Source of the DNA: J089 sp964549745
Lineage (GTDB): Bacteria > Fidelibacterota > Marinisomatia > Marinisomatales > J089
Assembly: GCA_964549745.1 (NCBI GenBank)
Contig: CAZJWP010000005.1
Span: 1 to 53,472 of the forward strand
Direction of reading: 5' to 3'
Length of the DNA stretch: 53,472 nucleotides
Below the pieces are notes generated by a model. That model searched no databases. It was not told the DNA's origin and saw nothing but the letters and a program-made list of their open reading frames with translations. This document shows, piece by piece, positions 1 through 8,138 of this stretch (the first letter of the stretch is position 1; every line of letters begins with the position of its first letter). The translations under genes and the position numbers were made by a program.

Positions 1-711
1 AAAGCACACACCGGACTTTTTGAAGAAGCGCATGGCGGAACCCTTCTATTAGATGAAGTCAGTGAAATGCCGCCGCTCCTGCAGGCGAAACTTTTGCGAG
101 TCTTGCAAGAAGGCACAATATCGCGCGTGGGGTCAAATAAAGAAATCTCCGTAGATACACGCATTATTGCCACAACGAATCGTAATATTGCTGAGATTGT
201 GAAAGCCGGAGATTTTCGTTCCGATTTGTTTTTCCGTCTCAATGTGTTCCCCATAAAAGTCCCACCACTACGAAATCGAAAAGATGATATTCCTGTGCTG
301 GTGGACCACTTCATGAAAAAGTTTGGGAAGAAGTATGGACATGAAGATAAAAAAGTTGATCCGTCTGTCATTGAAGCATTTCGAAAGTACCCATGGCCGG
401 GAAATGTTCGTCAACTTGAGAATATCCTGGAACGGGCAATTCTCTATGCCATGTCTTCAGATAACATCGCTCTGAATGATATCACGTTTGAATCCGAAGT
501 ATCCGACCACACAAATCTTCAAATTGATGATGAAGGGCTTTCAATTCCTGAAATGGAAAAACGACTCATTTTTCAGACATTGAAAAAGACCAAAAACAAT
601 CGTACGGAAGCAGCAAAAATCCTGGGTGTCAGTACCCGAACATTACGGAATAAACTGCACCAATACGAAGAGGATGGGGCTACATTTTCTGACATGGAAG
701 AGGCAACTTAA
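1..711 (+). CDS. Sigma-54-dependent response regulator/activator, 5' truncated by window edge
   Basis: The reading frame is open from base 1, so the gene begins outside the window. The visible part is the second half of an NtrC-type AAA+ domain: Walker B (GGTLLLDEVSEM), sensor I (IIATTNRN), the arginine-finger region (FRSDLFFRLNVFPI) and sensor II (PWPGNVRQLEN). A C-terminal Fis-type helix-turn-helix follows (RTEAAKILGVSTRTLRNKL). Such proteins remodel sigma-54 holoenzyme using ATP. The GAFTGA loop and any receiver domain lie upstream and cannot be checked. Next to flagellar genes carrying sigma-54-type promoters, it is probably the flagellar activator (FlgR/FlrC/FleR type). That role is inferred from context; the family call is certain. 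Confidence 0.95.
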   Translation, partial: KAHTGLFEEAHGGTLLLDEVSEMPPLLQAKLLRVLQEGTISRVGSNKEISVDTRIIATTNRNIAEIVKAGDFRSDLFFRLNVFPIKVPPLRNRKDDIPVLVDHFMKKFGKKYGHEDKKVDPSVIEAFRKYPWPGNVRQLENILERAILYAMSSDNIALNDITFESEVSDHTNLQIDDEGLSIPEMEKRLIFQTLKKTKNNRTEAAKILGVSTRTLRNKLHQYEEDGATFSDMEEAT

Positions 712-726
712 CTCATTTCCTACAAC

Positions 727-741
727 TGGAAATAATTTCCA
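727..741. promoter_or_regulatory. 15-bp perfect palindrome, possible activator-binding site
   Basis: TGGAAATAATTTCCA is a perfect inverted repeat (7+1+7). It lies about 143 bp upstream of the -24 element before flgB, a typical distance for a sigma-54 enhancer. It also sits between the activator gene's stop and its terminator, so it could simply be part of that 3' UTR. Its sequence differs from the dyad found upstream of fliL. Confidence 0.25.
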
Positions 742-752
742 ATTGCGTATTT

Positions 753-782
753 AATCCCCCGTTCATGCGGGGGATTTTAATT
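753..782 (+). terminator. Intrinsic terminator after the sigma-54 activator gene
   Basis: AATCCCCCG pairs perfectly with CGGGGGATT (9 bp) around a 6-nt loop, followed by a T-rich stretch (TTAATTATAT). It separates the activator transcript from the flgB operon. Confidence 0.8.
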
Positions 783-883
783 ATATAAATATTGTTCACC
801 TGTACCCGTAAATGCATATATAATGATACATATGAATTAACGGAATTGGATAATCCTTTCGCAGGCGATTCTATTTAAAAAAA

Positions 884-899
884 TGGCACAAAAATTGTT
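884..899 (+). promoter_or_regulatory. Sigma-54 (-24/-12) promoter upstream of flgB
   Basis: TGGCACA-N4-TTGTT matches the RpoN consensus (TGGCACG-N4-TTGCW), with the GG and the -12 G exactly 12 nt apart. The -12 element has T instead of C. Predicted transcription start is near 910, only about 4 nt before the flgB ATG, so the mRNA would be almost leaderless. Confidence 0.6.
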
Positions 900-913
900 G
901 TAATTGGCTTGCC

Positions 914-1300
914 ATGAAAATAAATCCGTTTCAAACACAGTCAGTGAAAGTATTTCAAGAAGCATTGAAGCTGTACCAGAAGCAGTTTCAGTCTATCTCC
1001 AAAAATATAGCGAATGTAAACAACCCAAATTATGTTCGTGAAGCAACAGATTTTAAATCTACGATGGAGTCCCTTCAATCAAGTGATAAAATGAAAACGA
1101 CATCGGATAAACATATACATAATCCAAAATTTTATACCGAACCGAGTCCGGTCAATTCAGAGGACAAAACTACCTCCGTAGATCTTACAAAAGAAATGAC
1201 AGAATTGGCTGAAAACCAGGTGAAATACGAATTTGCGACGCGCTACCTCAGTCGAAAGTTTACATACCTGCATCAGGCAGTCACGGGAAGGTCACAATAA
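914..1300 (+). CDS. flgB: Flagellar basal-body rod protein FlgB
   Basis: 128-aa proximal rod protein, exported through the flagellar type III apparatus and polymerised on the MS ring. The N-terminus has the rod/hook-family signature (SISKNIANVNNPNYV), and the C-terminus ends in the usual amphipathic helix (EMTELAENQVKYEFATRYL). Length is typical. First gene of the flgB-motB operon. The ATG at 914 gives the usual ~25 residues before the NIAN motif; no clear Shine-Dalgarno precedes it, and the putative promoter would leave almost no leader. Confidence 0.93.
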   Translation: MKINPFQTQSVKVFQEALKLYQKQFQSISKNIANVNNPNYVREATDFKSTMESLQSSDKMKTTSDKHIHNPKFYTEPSPVNSEDKTTSVDLTKEMTELAENQVKYEFATRYLSRKFTYLHQAVTGRSQ

Positions 1301-1304
1301 GCGC

Positions 1305-1802
1305 ATGAAAGTAGACGGAATATTCTCAAGCATGCGAACCACATTTCAGGGGCTTTCCGCTCAGATGAAACGGTTGAATGTTATATCGGAAAATATTGCC
1401 AACGCCAATCGCATTGCCGATCCAAACGGTGATGTCTACAAGAAAAAGACCGTACTTGAAACCGGTGCCAATCATTCCGGTGCGGCTTCTTTTCGGGATC
1501 ATATGGCCCTTTCGTTAAATCGCTCGCAAAATGATCACATTGCCGAACCTTCAAGGGATACCAATTTTTCAGTCGGGACGGACTCCGGTGAAAACAGCTA
1601 CAACGTAGTGGAAGAAAATCGAGTAAAGAAAATTTATGATCCTTCGAATCCCAAAGCAGACAAGTTGGGTTATATCCGAATGCCGGATATAAATATTGTA
1701 GAGGAGATGGTCGATTTGGTCAGTGCCGGTCGCACTTTCGATGCGAACGCCAATGTTCTGGATTCTGCTAAGACAATGGCCAAGAAAGCGATGGAAATCT
1801 AA
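1305..1802 (+). CDS. flgC: Flagellar basal-body rod protein FlgC
   Basis: 165-aa proximal rod protein that stacks with FlgB. The family motif is clear (LNVISENIANANRIADPNGDVY, followed by a KKK motif), and the C-terminal helix (VDLVSAGRTFDANANVL) is standard. The ATG at 1305, just after the flgB stop, is preferred over an in-frame upstream start near 1233 that would overlap flgB. Slightly longer than common FlgC (135-150 aa) because of the middle segment around residues 65-125. Confidence 0.95.
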   Translation: MKVDGIFSSMRTTFQGLSAQMKRLNVISENIANANRIADPNGDVYKKKTVLETGANHSGAASFRDHMALSLNRSQNDHIAEPSRDTNFSVGTDSGENSYNVVEENRVKKIYDPSNPKADKLGYIRMPDINIVEEMVDLVSAGRTFDANANVLDSAKTMAKKAMEI

Positions 1803-1804
1803 TC

Positions 1805-2098
1805 GTGAATACAATCCAGCCCGGCTATAATCCTTATCCGGTTGATCGTTCATCGATTAACACTCCGGCCGCTACGCCGTCAATACAGGATACTCGGGCT
1901 CCCGAGGCTGTTGACGAGATGGAAGGAACCAAAGATGCGGACAATCACCACCAATCCCCCAAATCGGTATTGAGCCAAAATGAAATGGCCACTCTGTCCA
2001 TGTTGTTCGGATCCTCAAAACCCGCAGAACTCAATTTTTATGGACATACAAAAATTCAATCGATTCACAAAGGTCAGTTACTTGACGTGAAAGGGTAA
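1805..2098 (+). CDS. Conserved-looking small protein between flgC and fliE, function unknown
   Basis: 97 aa starting with GTG 2 nt after flgC; fliE follows 3 nt after its stop. The first half is low-complexity (Pro, Ser, Asp, Glu) and probably disordered. The last ~40 residues look ordered: LSQNEMATLSMLFG, then LNFYGHTKI and the end GQLLDVKG. No signal peptide or membrane segment. Tight placement inside the rod/MS-ring gene run suggests a flagellar role such as a chaperone or assembly factor. I recognise no named family. The coding call rests on spacing and absence of alternatives. Confidence 0.7.
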   Translation: MNTIQPGYNPYPVDRSSINTPAATPSIQDTRAPEAVDEMEGTKDADNHHQSPKSVLSQNEMATLSMLFGSSKPAELNFYGHTKIQSIHKGQLLDVKG

Positions 2099-2101
2099 TT
2101 C

Positions 2102-2419
2102 ATGAGCGGAATTCAAAGTATAAAACCAACCGATTTACTCAAACAACTGGATGCACCAACTGGGAATAAAGGAATTCAAAACAGCGAAAAAGGTGATCAG
2201 CCGAATTTCGCCGGAATGGTAAAGAATTTTTTGGAATCCGTGAATCAGGATGAGCAAACCTCCAGTCAAATGGCTCAGGAAGTTGTTCAGGGGAAATCGG
2301 ATAACCTGGTGGAGCCTATGGTTGCTTTGGAGCAATCGCAATTGAGTTTCCAACTGATGCTGGAGATTCGGAATAAAATCATGGAATCCCTGAGTGAAAT
2401 ACAAAGAATGCCTGTCTGA
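2102..2419 (+). CDS. fliE: Flagellar hook-basal body adaptor FliE
   Basis: 105 aa, the usual FliE length. FliE joins the MS ring/export gate to the rod. The C-terminal half has the conserved pattern (VEPMVALEQSQLSFQLMLEI, then RNKIMESLSEIQRMPV), where the family ends in RNK(I/L)xxAYxEIMxMxV; this protein has SLSEIQRMPV there. The N-terminal 40 residues are variable, as is normal. ATG start; fliF begins 14 nt downstream. Confidence 0.93.
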   Translation: MSGIQSIKPTDLLKQLDAPTGNKGIQNSEKGDQPNFAGMVKNFLESVNQDEQTSSQMAQEVVQGKSDNLVEPMVALEQSQLSFQLMLEIRNKIMESLSEIQRMPV

Positions 2420-2433
2420 TCTGAGGAAGTGTT

Positions 2434-4041
2434 ATGAACAAATTCTTTAGAAATTTAGGAAATATGCTAAACCGATATTCACCGATTCAGCGAATGCTGA
2501 TGCTCCTGGTGGTATTGGGAATGTTATCCGCATCTGTTGCACTGGTATTTTGGGCAAATCGCCCGGAATATCAATTACTTTATTCCGATCTGGAACCATC
2601 CAATGCCAGTAAGATTGTGAGCGAACTCCAGGGAATGAAGGTTTCGTACAATCTTCAGGACAACGGTCGCACAATTATGGTCCCGGCGGATAAAGTCGAA
2701 GATTTGCGCCTCCAGTTTGTGGACATGGGATTGGCCGGTCAACCGGTGAGCGGATATGAGATCTTTGATAACAGCAAGATTGGAATGACCACCTTCATGC
2801 AACAACTTAATATGCGTCGGGCATTGGAAGGTGAACTGACCAAAACCATTCGTCAATTTCCCGGTGTAAAGAATTGTCGCGTTCATATTGTTCTTCCTGA
2901 AAATCAGTTGTTTGAAAGCGAAAGCAATGGTTCCGCCAGTGTTGTCCTTTATTTTAAACCCGGGCGTTCCGTTGATCGTGCACAGGTTAAGGGCATCGCC
3001 GCTTTGGTGGCGAACAGTGTACAGGGAATTGATGCCGATAAAGTTGTCGTGGTGGATTCAGAAGGGAAAATGTTATCGGAATCCGGAGCCGGCTCCGAAA
3101 ACTTTGCCGCCAATACCCAGTGGGACATGCGTCACGCTATCGAAACCAAACTGCAACAAAAAGTGGTCAATATTCTGGAAGGTGTAGTCGGTCCGCAGAA
3201 TGCAGTGGTTCAGATTTCGGCCGATTTGAATTTTGAAAAGGTTGAGCGGACCAGTGAAATCTATGATCCGGATAATGTTGCGGTTGTCAGTGAAGAACGA
3301 CATACGGGAACCAGCCGGGATGAAGATTCTCTGAAAACCACAAATCAGGTCCAGGAAAACGAAGATGTCATAACCAATTATGAGATCAACAAAACCGTTG
3401 AACATTTTACCGGGAATTCCGGCACAATCAACCGATTGACCGTCGCCGTTTTAGTTAATGGTACTTATGACTCCTCCACCGATGAAAACGGTGATGAAGT
3501 CAAAACATACGTTCCCCGCTCTAAAAAAGATTTGGCTCAACTTTCCGCTCTGGTTAAAAGTGCGGTTGGATTTGACACCGATCGAGGCGACCAGGTCGAA
3601 GTACGAAATCTGCCCTTTGAAAAGACAAATCTGGATGACGACATGGCTTACTTCGAATCGTCGGATAAACAAGCCATGTGGGCCGGAGTTGTGGATAAAA
3701 GTCTATTGGGTGTGGGCCTGATTATTGCCTTCTTTTTCCTCAGAACCCTGTTGAAATCCGCCGGACAAACTCTCCAATTCTCATTCGGTCCGAATCCGCC
3801 GGCATTAAGCGATGGAGAAAGTGAAGAGGAGAAGAAGGAACTTGAATCCGCTGAACAAAAGCATGTTGACGAACTGGAAGATATCTATTTGAATAAACTG
3901 ACGCCCGAAGCGCAGGCGCGTCTCAAGGCAAAAGGCCAGATGACGGAAGAAGTCATCAAGCACTCTCAAGAGAATCCTGAAAACTCGGCGAAACTGATCC
4001 GCTCCTGGCTCACTCGTCCCGTAGTGGAGGCATCGGAATAA
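2434..4041 (+). CDS. fliF: Flagellar MS-ring protein FliF
   Basis: 535 aa. Forms the MS ring in the inner membrane. A first membrane helix lies at about residues 20-42, followed by the YscJ/FliF ring-building motifs (YQLLYSDLEPSNASKIV, RALEGELTKTIRQFPGV, ARVHIVLPE-like RVHIVLPEN). A second helix is near residues 428-447 (LLGVGLIIAFFFLRTLL). The cytoplasmic tail is acidic, with a FliG-binding end (SAKLIRSWL). Start has an AGGAAG Shine-Dalgarno. fliG starts directly after the stop. Confidence 0.97.
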   Translation: MNKFFRNLGNMLNRYSPIQRMLMLLVVLGMLSASVALVFWANRPEYQLLYSDLEPSNASKIVSELQGMKVSYNLQDNGRTIMVPADKVEDLRLQFVDMGLAGQPVSGYEIFDNSKIGMTTFMQQLNMRRALEGELTKTIRQFPGVKNCRVHIVLPENQLFESESNGSASVVLYFKPGRSVDRAQVKGIAALVANSVQGIDADKVVVVDSEGKMLSESGAGSENFAANTQWDMRHAIETKLQQKVVNILEGVVGPQNAVVQISADLNFEKVERTSEIYDPDNVAVVSEERHTGTSRDEDSLKTTNQVQENEDVITNYEINKTVEHFTGNSGTINRLTVAVLVNGTYDSSTDENGDEVKTYVPRSKKDLAQLSALVKSAVGFDTDRGDQVEVRNLPFEKTNLDDDMAYFESSDKQAMWAGVVDKSLLGVGLIIAFFFLRTLLKSAGQTLQFSFGPNPPALSDGESEEEKKELESAEQKHVDELEDIYLNKLTPEAQARLKAKGQMTEEVIKHSQENPENSAKLIRSWLTRPVVEASE

Positions 4042-5055
4042 ATGTCATCTACTGACAATGTTAGCCCCATCCAAAAAACCGCGCTCATTATGATTGCGAT
4101 CGGTCCGGACAATGCCGCACAGGTCATGAAGAACCTGTCCGAATCCGAAGTGGAAAAAATTACGGTTGAGATCGCCCGCATGAAGGATATTCCGGCCGAT
4201 ATAGTTACCAATGTCATTGAAGAATATTACCAGATGATGCAGGCGAATGAATTTATCGTTCAGGGCGGAATGGATTACGCCAAACAAGTGCTGGACAATG
4301 CCTGGGGCCATAAAAAGACCATGGAGATCATGAAACGTGTCGAAGCAGTCACGGAAGTCAGCGCATTTTATTTGCTTCAAACCGTGGATGACAATCAGTT
4401 GATCAATTTTCTGCAAAACGAACATCCGCAAACTGTGGCTCTGATTATGGCGAACTTAAAACCGCCGCAGGCTGCCGCGGTTCTGTCGGCCATGCCGGAA
4501 TCGCAACAAGCGGAGATTGCCTTTCGTCTGGCCACTATGCAGAAAACGTCCCCGGAATTTATTGACGATATCGAGATGGTTTTACGCGACCAGATGGGTT
4601 CTGTATTTGGTGGAGAATTAAGTGCGACCGGCGGAGCCGAAACCGTAGCGGAAATTCTGAACTCTACAAGTCGTTCCGCCGAGAAAAATATTATTAGCAG
4701 TCTTCGTGAACGTGATCCAAAACTTGCGGAAGACATTACCGATCTCATGTTCCTGTTCGAAGATGTTATCGGACTTTCGGACTCCGCAATTCAACGTATT
4801 GTCAAGAGTGTTGAATCCAAGACTCTGGCCATGGCGCTCAAGGTCACTTCCGACGAATTGAAAGACAAGATATTTAAAAACATGTCTGAACGAGCCGCCG
4901 AAATGTTGCAGGATGAACTGCAGTACATCGGGCCGGTCCGCGTTCACGAAGTGGAAGAAGCTCAAAAACAGATGCTTGAAGTAGTCCGTCAACTTGAAGA
5001 AGCCGGTGAAATCACCATCGGTCATGGGACCGAAGAAGAGGAGATTATCGAATAA
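4042..5055 (+). CDS. fliG: Flagellar motor switch protein FliG
   Basis: 337 aa, normal length. Torque-generating C-ring subunit contacting the stator. Visible motifs are the EHPQT motif of the middle domain (NEHPQTVALIMANL) and the C-terminal charged helix (LMFLFEDVIGLSDSAIQRIV) that interacts with MotA. Starts right after the fliF stop and overlaps fliH by 1 nt (TAATG). Confidence 0.98.
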   Translation: MSSTDNVSPIQKTALIMIAIGPDNAAQVMKNLSESEVEKITVEIARMKDIPADIVTNVIEEYYQMMQANEFIVQGGMDYAKQVLDNAWGHKKTMEIMKRVEAVTEVSAFYLLQTVDDNQLINFLQNEHPQTVALIMANLKPPQAAAVLSAMPESQQAEIAFRLATMQKTSPEFIDDIEMVLRDQMGSVFGGELSATGGAETVAEILNSTSRSAEKNIISSLRERDPKLAEDITDLMFLFEDVIGLSDSAIQRIVKSVESKTLAMALKVTSDELKDKIFKNMSERAAEMLQDELQYIGPVRVHEVEEAQKQMLEVVRQLEEAGEITIGHGTEEEEIIE

Positions 5056-5762
5056 TGTCATTAATCAAAGTGCCCCTCAACCAAAAAGTCAAACAGATCC
5101 ACTCATTCCGTGAAGTCTCATCTTTGCCGGATATGCTTTCGGATTCCGATTCCTTTTCGGGCGATATGGGCTCAATGGAATTGAGCAACGGGGTAAAGAG
5201 ATTAACCAATCATCTTCGGAACCAGGTGAAGGTTCTGGAAGCTGCTCTTCAAAAAGCGAGGGAAGATTCGTACAAGGCCGGCTATGATGAAGCACGTTTT
5301 GTGATCGAAAAACGGTTTAGGGAAGAAATTTCCGGGTTGAAAGAAACGTATGAATCCACGATTGAATCCCTTCGCAATGAATATGATGAAAGTCTGTCTT
5401 CGCTTAGCCAACCCCTGGCCCGGTTTGCCACCGGAATTGCGGAAAAGGTGATTGGTCGAACGTTGTCGGAAGAAGAAAAGCAGAACGAATTTTTACTTAC
5501 ACAACTCCAACGGTTTTTAAAAGAAGCTACTGTGGAAACCAAATTCAAAATAAAGGTCAACCCACGGCAATTGAGTTGGATCTCAGACGTTGATAATCAG
5601 AAACAGTCACTCCCAAACAGCGATCAACTTTCCTTTATCCCGGATGAAGACCTGAAACCGGGCGAATGCATCGTGGAGACGGACACGGAGATCATCCAGG
5701 GATTGATTCCCGAATATTTAAACTTCATTGGGCAAAATTTATTTCACGGAGAATCCTGTTGA
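5055..5762 (+). CDS. fliH: Flagellar export-ATPase regulator FliH
   Basis: 235 aa. FliH is the stator-like stalk that binds FliI and the C ring. The middle is a long charged coiled coil (around residues 55-125, with glutamate- and lysine-rich heptads), and the C-terminal ~100 residues have the FliH/HrpE globular pattern (IAEKVIGRTLSEEEKQNEF, PDEDLKPGECIVETDTEII). Start overlaps the fliG stop; the stop overlaps the fliI TTG start. Confidence 0.9.
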   Translation: MSLIKVPLNQKVKQIHSFREVSSLPDMLSDSDSFSGDMGSMELSNGVKRLTNHLRNQVKVLEAALQKAREDSYKAGYDEARFVIEKRFREEISGLKETYESTIESLRNEYDESLSSLSQPLARFATGIAEKVIGRTLSEEEKQNEFLLTQLQRFLKEATVETKFKIKVNPRQLSWISDVDNQKQSLPNSDQLSFIPDEDLKPGECIVETDTEIIQGLIPEYLNFIGQNLFHGESC

Positions 5763-7078
5763 ATTCACTGGTCACACAGTTTGAGTCCTATCACGACCAG
5801 CTTGCCGTCTTGCCGGACTTTCGGACAGATGGCAAAATCACACGGATCATTGGTCTCGTAGTGGAAGCGTCTTTGATCACCGGTTCTGTGGGTGACCTTT
5901 GCCGAATCTATACACCGGCCAACACAACCATCCTTGCCGAGATTGTTGGATTCAACGATCATAACGTTTTGTTGATGCCATTGCAGGATACAATTGGTCT
6001 GGCCATTGGAAGCCGGGTCCGTCGCTGCCCGCAACCCTTATCCGTTCCGGTTGGACCGGCTCTGTTAGGGCGCGTATTGGATGGCCTTGGAAATCCCATT
6101 GACGGCAAAGGGCCGCTTACCGCTGAATCCTGGGTTCCGGTGCATAATAATCCTCCGAATCCTTTGAATCGTCGACGAATTTCCGAAGTTCTGGAAACAG
6201 GGATCCGTTCCATTGACGGCCTGGTGACGATTGGCAAAGGGCAACGGGTGGGTATTTTTGCCGGAAGCGGTGTAGGTAAAAGTGTTTTGCTTGGAATGAT
6301 TTCACGTTACACCAGCGCCGATATCAATGTGATCGCCCTGATCGGAGAACGGGGCCGTGAAGTACGTGAATTTATTGAACGCGATTTAGGCGAGGAAGGC
6401 CTGGCGCGTTCCGTAGTGGTAGTTGCCACCTCCGACCAGGCGGCTATGGTTCGTGTAAAAGGTGCCCTTTTGGCGACGGCGATAGCAGAATATTTCCGTC
6501 GACAGAGAGAAGATGTCCTTTTACTCATGGACTCGCTGACACGAGTTGCCATGGCACAACGTGAAATTGGCCTGGCGATTGGTGAACCTCCCACGACCAA
6601 AGGATACACTCCATCGGTTTTTGCACTGCTTCCGCGATTGCTTGAACGGGCCGGAAACGATAAGTACGGCAGTATTTCCGGGTTGTACACGGTTCTTGTG
6701 GAAGGTGACGATTTGGACGAACCGGTTAGCGATGCCGCAAGAGCGATTCTGGACGGTCATATCGTTTTATCCCGGAAAATTGCACAAAAAGGACACTATC
6801 CAGCTGTGGATGTGTTGGAAAGTGTCAGCCGTCTGCGGACCGAAATCGTGAATCACGACGATCTAAAAATATCAGACAATTTACTTGAACTCCTGGCCAG
6901 CTATCATGAGGCTGAGGACTTGATCTCCATTGGCGCTTACAAAGGGGGAAGTAATCCAAAAGTGGATGAAGCAATACGACTCAAATCCGGAACAGATGCC
7001 TTTTTGCGGCAGGATATGAGAGAACAATCCACCTATTCAGAAACCCTGGATAATCTCAGGACAACCTTGAGTTCATGA
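5759..7078 (+). CDS. fliI: Flagellum-specific ATPase FliI
   Basis: 439 aa from a TTG at 5759, which overlaps the fliH stop (TTGA) and has a GGAGA Shine-Dalgarno 8 nt upstream. An ATG at 5666 is in frame but would overlap fliH by 97 nt and add a non-homologous tail. F1-beta-like ATPase of the flagellar export system: Walker A (AGSGVGKSVLLG), Walker B (VLLLMDSLTRVAMAQREI) and the FliI signature region GEPPTTKGYTPSVF are all intact. Overlaps fliJ by 4 nt. Confidence 0.96.
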   Translation: MNSLVTQFESYHDQLAVLPDFRTDGKITRIIGLVVEASLITGSVGDLCRIYTPANTTILAEIVGFNDHNVLLMPLQDTIGLAIGSRVRRCPQPLSVPVGPALLGRVLDGLGNPIDGKGPLTAESWVPVHNNPPNPLNRRRISEVLETGIRSIDGLVTIGKGQRVGIFAGSGVGKSVLLGMISRYTSADINVIALIGERGREVREFIERDLGEEGLARSVVVVATSDQAAMVRVKGALLATAIAEYFRRQREDVLLLMDSLTRVAMAQREIGLAIGEPPTTKGYTPSVFALLPRLLERAGNDKYGSISGLYTVLVEGDDLDEPVSDAARAILDGHIVLSRKIAQKGHYPAVDVLESVSRLRTEIVNHDDLKISDNLLELLASYHEAEDLISIGAYKGGSNPKVDEAIRLKSGTDAFLRQDMREQSTYSETLDNLRTTLSS

Positions 7079-7518
7079 TGGCCGGGCGATTTCACTTCTC
7101 ATTGGAAAAAATACTCAAACTCCGGGAATCACTGGAGAACAGCCGAGCAACGGAGCTGGAGCGATCACGTCAGGCACTCGACAAAGAGGAAAACACTCTT
7201 TCCGATATGCAAAATGAGAAGGAACGGCATCTGAAGTCCAAAAACAGGAAAAACAGCCGCATCAATTTGTTGGATTTATCCATTTCCGAAGGATATCTGG
7301 AAACACTGAATAATGGATTGGATGAACAATCAAAGCAGGTTGAAAAATCACGTGATAAAATGAACGACGATCGTGAAAAACTTACCCAGGCGTCCCGTGA
7401 TAAAAAAGTCATGGAAAATCTTAAGGATAAACGCTGGCAGGGTTATAAACGTGATTTGAATAAAAAAGAATTACTACTGAATTCCGAATTGGCGCTTCGC
7501 ATGGGGTCGAAACAATGA
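7075..7518 (+). CDS. fliJ: Flagellar export protein FliJ
   Basis: 147 aa, almost entirely charged coiled coil. The N-terminus has the FliJ pattern (FHFSLEKILKLRES). FliJ is the central stalk linking the FliI ring to the FlhA gate. ATGA overlap with fliI upstream and with the next gene downstream. Sequence is divergent, as usual for FliJ; position supports the call. Confidence 0.88.
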   Translation: MMAGRFHFSLEKILKLRESLENSRATELERSRQALDKEENTLSDMQNEKERHLKSKNRKNSRINLLDLSISEGYLETLNNGLDEQSKQVEKSRDKMNDDREKLTQASRDKKVMENLKDKRWQGYKRDLNKKELLLNSELALRMGSKQ

Positions 7519-8138
7519 AGGGCACGCTAAAATGGGTCTTGATTGGCGGTGGGTCCTTTGTGATTCTGGTGGGTCTCATTTTTGTCGTTCTGATGATTTT
7601 TGAACCGTCTCCTGAAGCTCCTTCGGTTCCGGAGGAAAAAATCGCTACAGTCACCGGTGATGAAAATCAAAATGCCGATCCGCAAAATTCAGATCAGACA
7701 GATGCAACGGATCAAGAGGACGGCAGTAATTCCAAAGCCAATCCCAGCGAATTGGATAGTCTCCAAAACCTGGTTCAAAATCTCCAAAATGACATTTTCG
7801 CCAGTTCGGTTATGACGGATAGTCTAAAAGATGTGATCACCTTTCAGGGAAACCTGATTGATGGATATAAAAAGAATATCGATGATTTGAACGGTCAGGT
7901 CCTGGAAAGGGAAAAACAGACCGTTTCACTTAAAGAATTAGCCAAGACATACGAATCGATGAAAGTGGCGGATATTAAACCCATTTTAAAGAACATGGAT
8001 GACGCAACCGTTATTGCGATCTATAAGGCCATGGGAAGCCGGACACGGAAATCGATCATGATGGCGCTCACCGCTCAAAGAGCAGCCGTAATCACTGAAA
8101 AATTAGCTGGCTTTACACCGCCGGGAGAGGAATCATGA
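7515..8138 (+). CDS. MotE/YlxF-like flagellar protein (MgtE_N-like domain)
   Basis: 207 aa. One N-terminal membrane helix (residues 6-30, VLIGGGSFVILVGLIFVVLMI), an acidic low-complexity linker, a coiled coil (about 78-145), and a C-terminal MgtE N-domain-like repeat (IKPILKNMDDATVIAIYKAM, then RTRKSIMMALTAQRAAVITEKL). This layout and the position between fliJ and fliK are those of the poorly characterised MotE/YlxF family. The MotE name comes from a chaperone described in rhizobia. Probably a periplasmic membrane-anchored assembly factor; the exact function here is inferred. Confidence 0.75.
   Translation: MKGTLKWVLIGGGSFVILVGLIFVVLMIFEPSPEAPSVPEEKIATVTGDENQNADPQNSDQTDATDQEDGSNSKANPSELDSLQNLVQNLQNDIFASSVMTDSLKDVITFQGNLIDGYKKNIDDLNGQVLEREKQTVSLKELAKTYESMKVADIKPILKNMDDATVIAIYKAMGSRTRKSIMMALTAQRAAVITEKLAGFTPPGEES

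Noticed and set aside
5666..5758. ATG at 5666 as the fliI start
   Set aside because: Would overlap fliH by 97 nt and add a tail unlike FliI; the TTG at 5759 has a ribosome site and the usual TTGA overlap.
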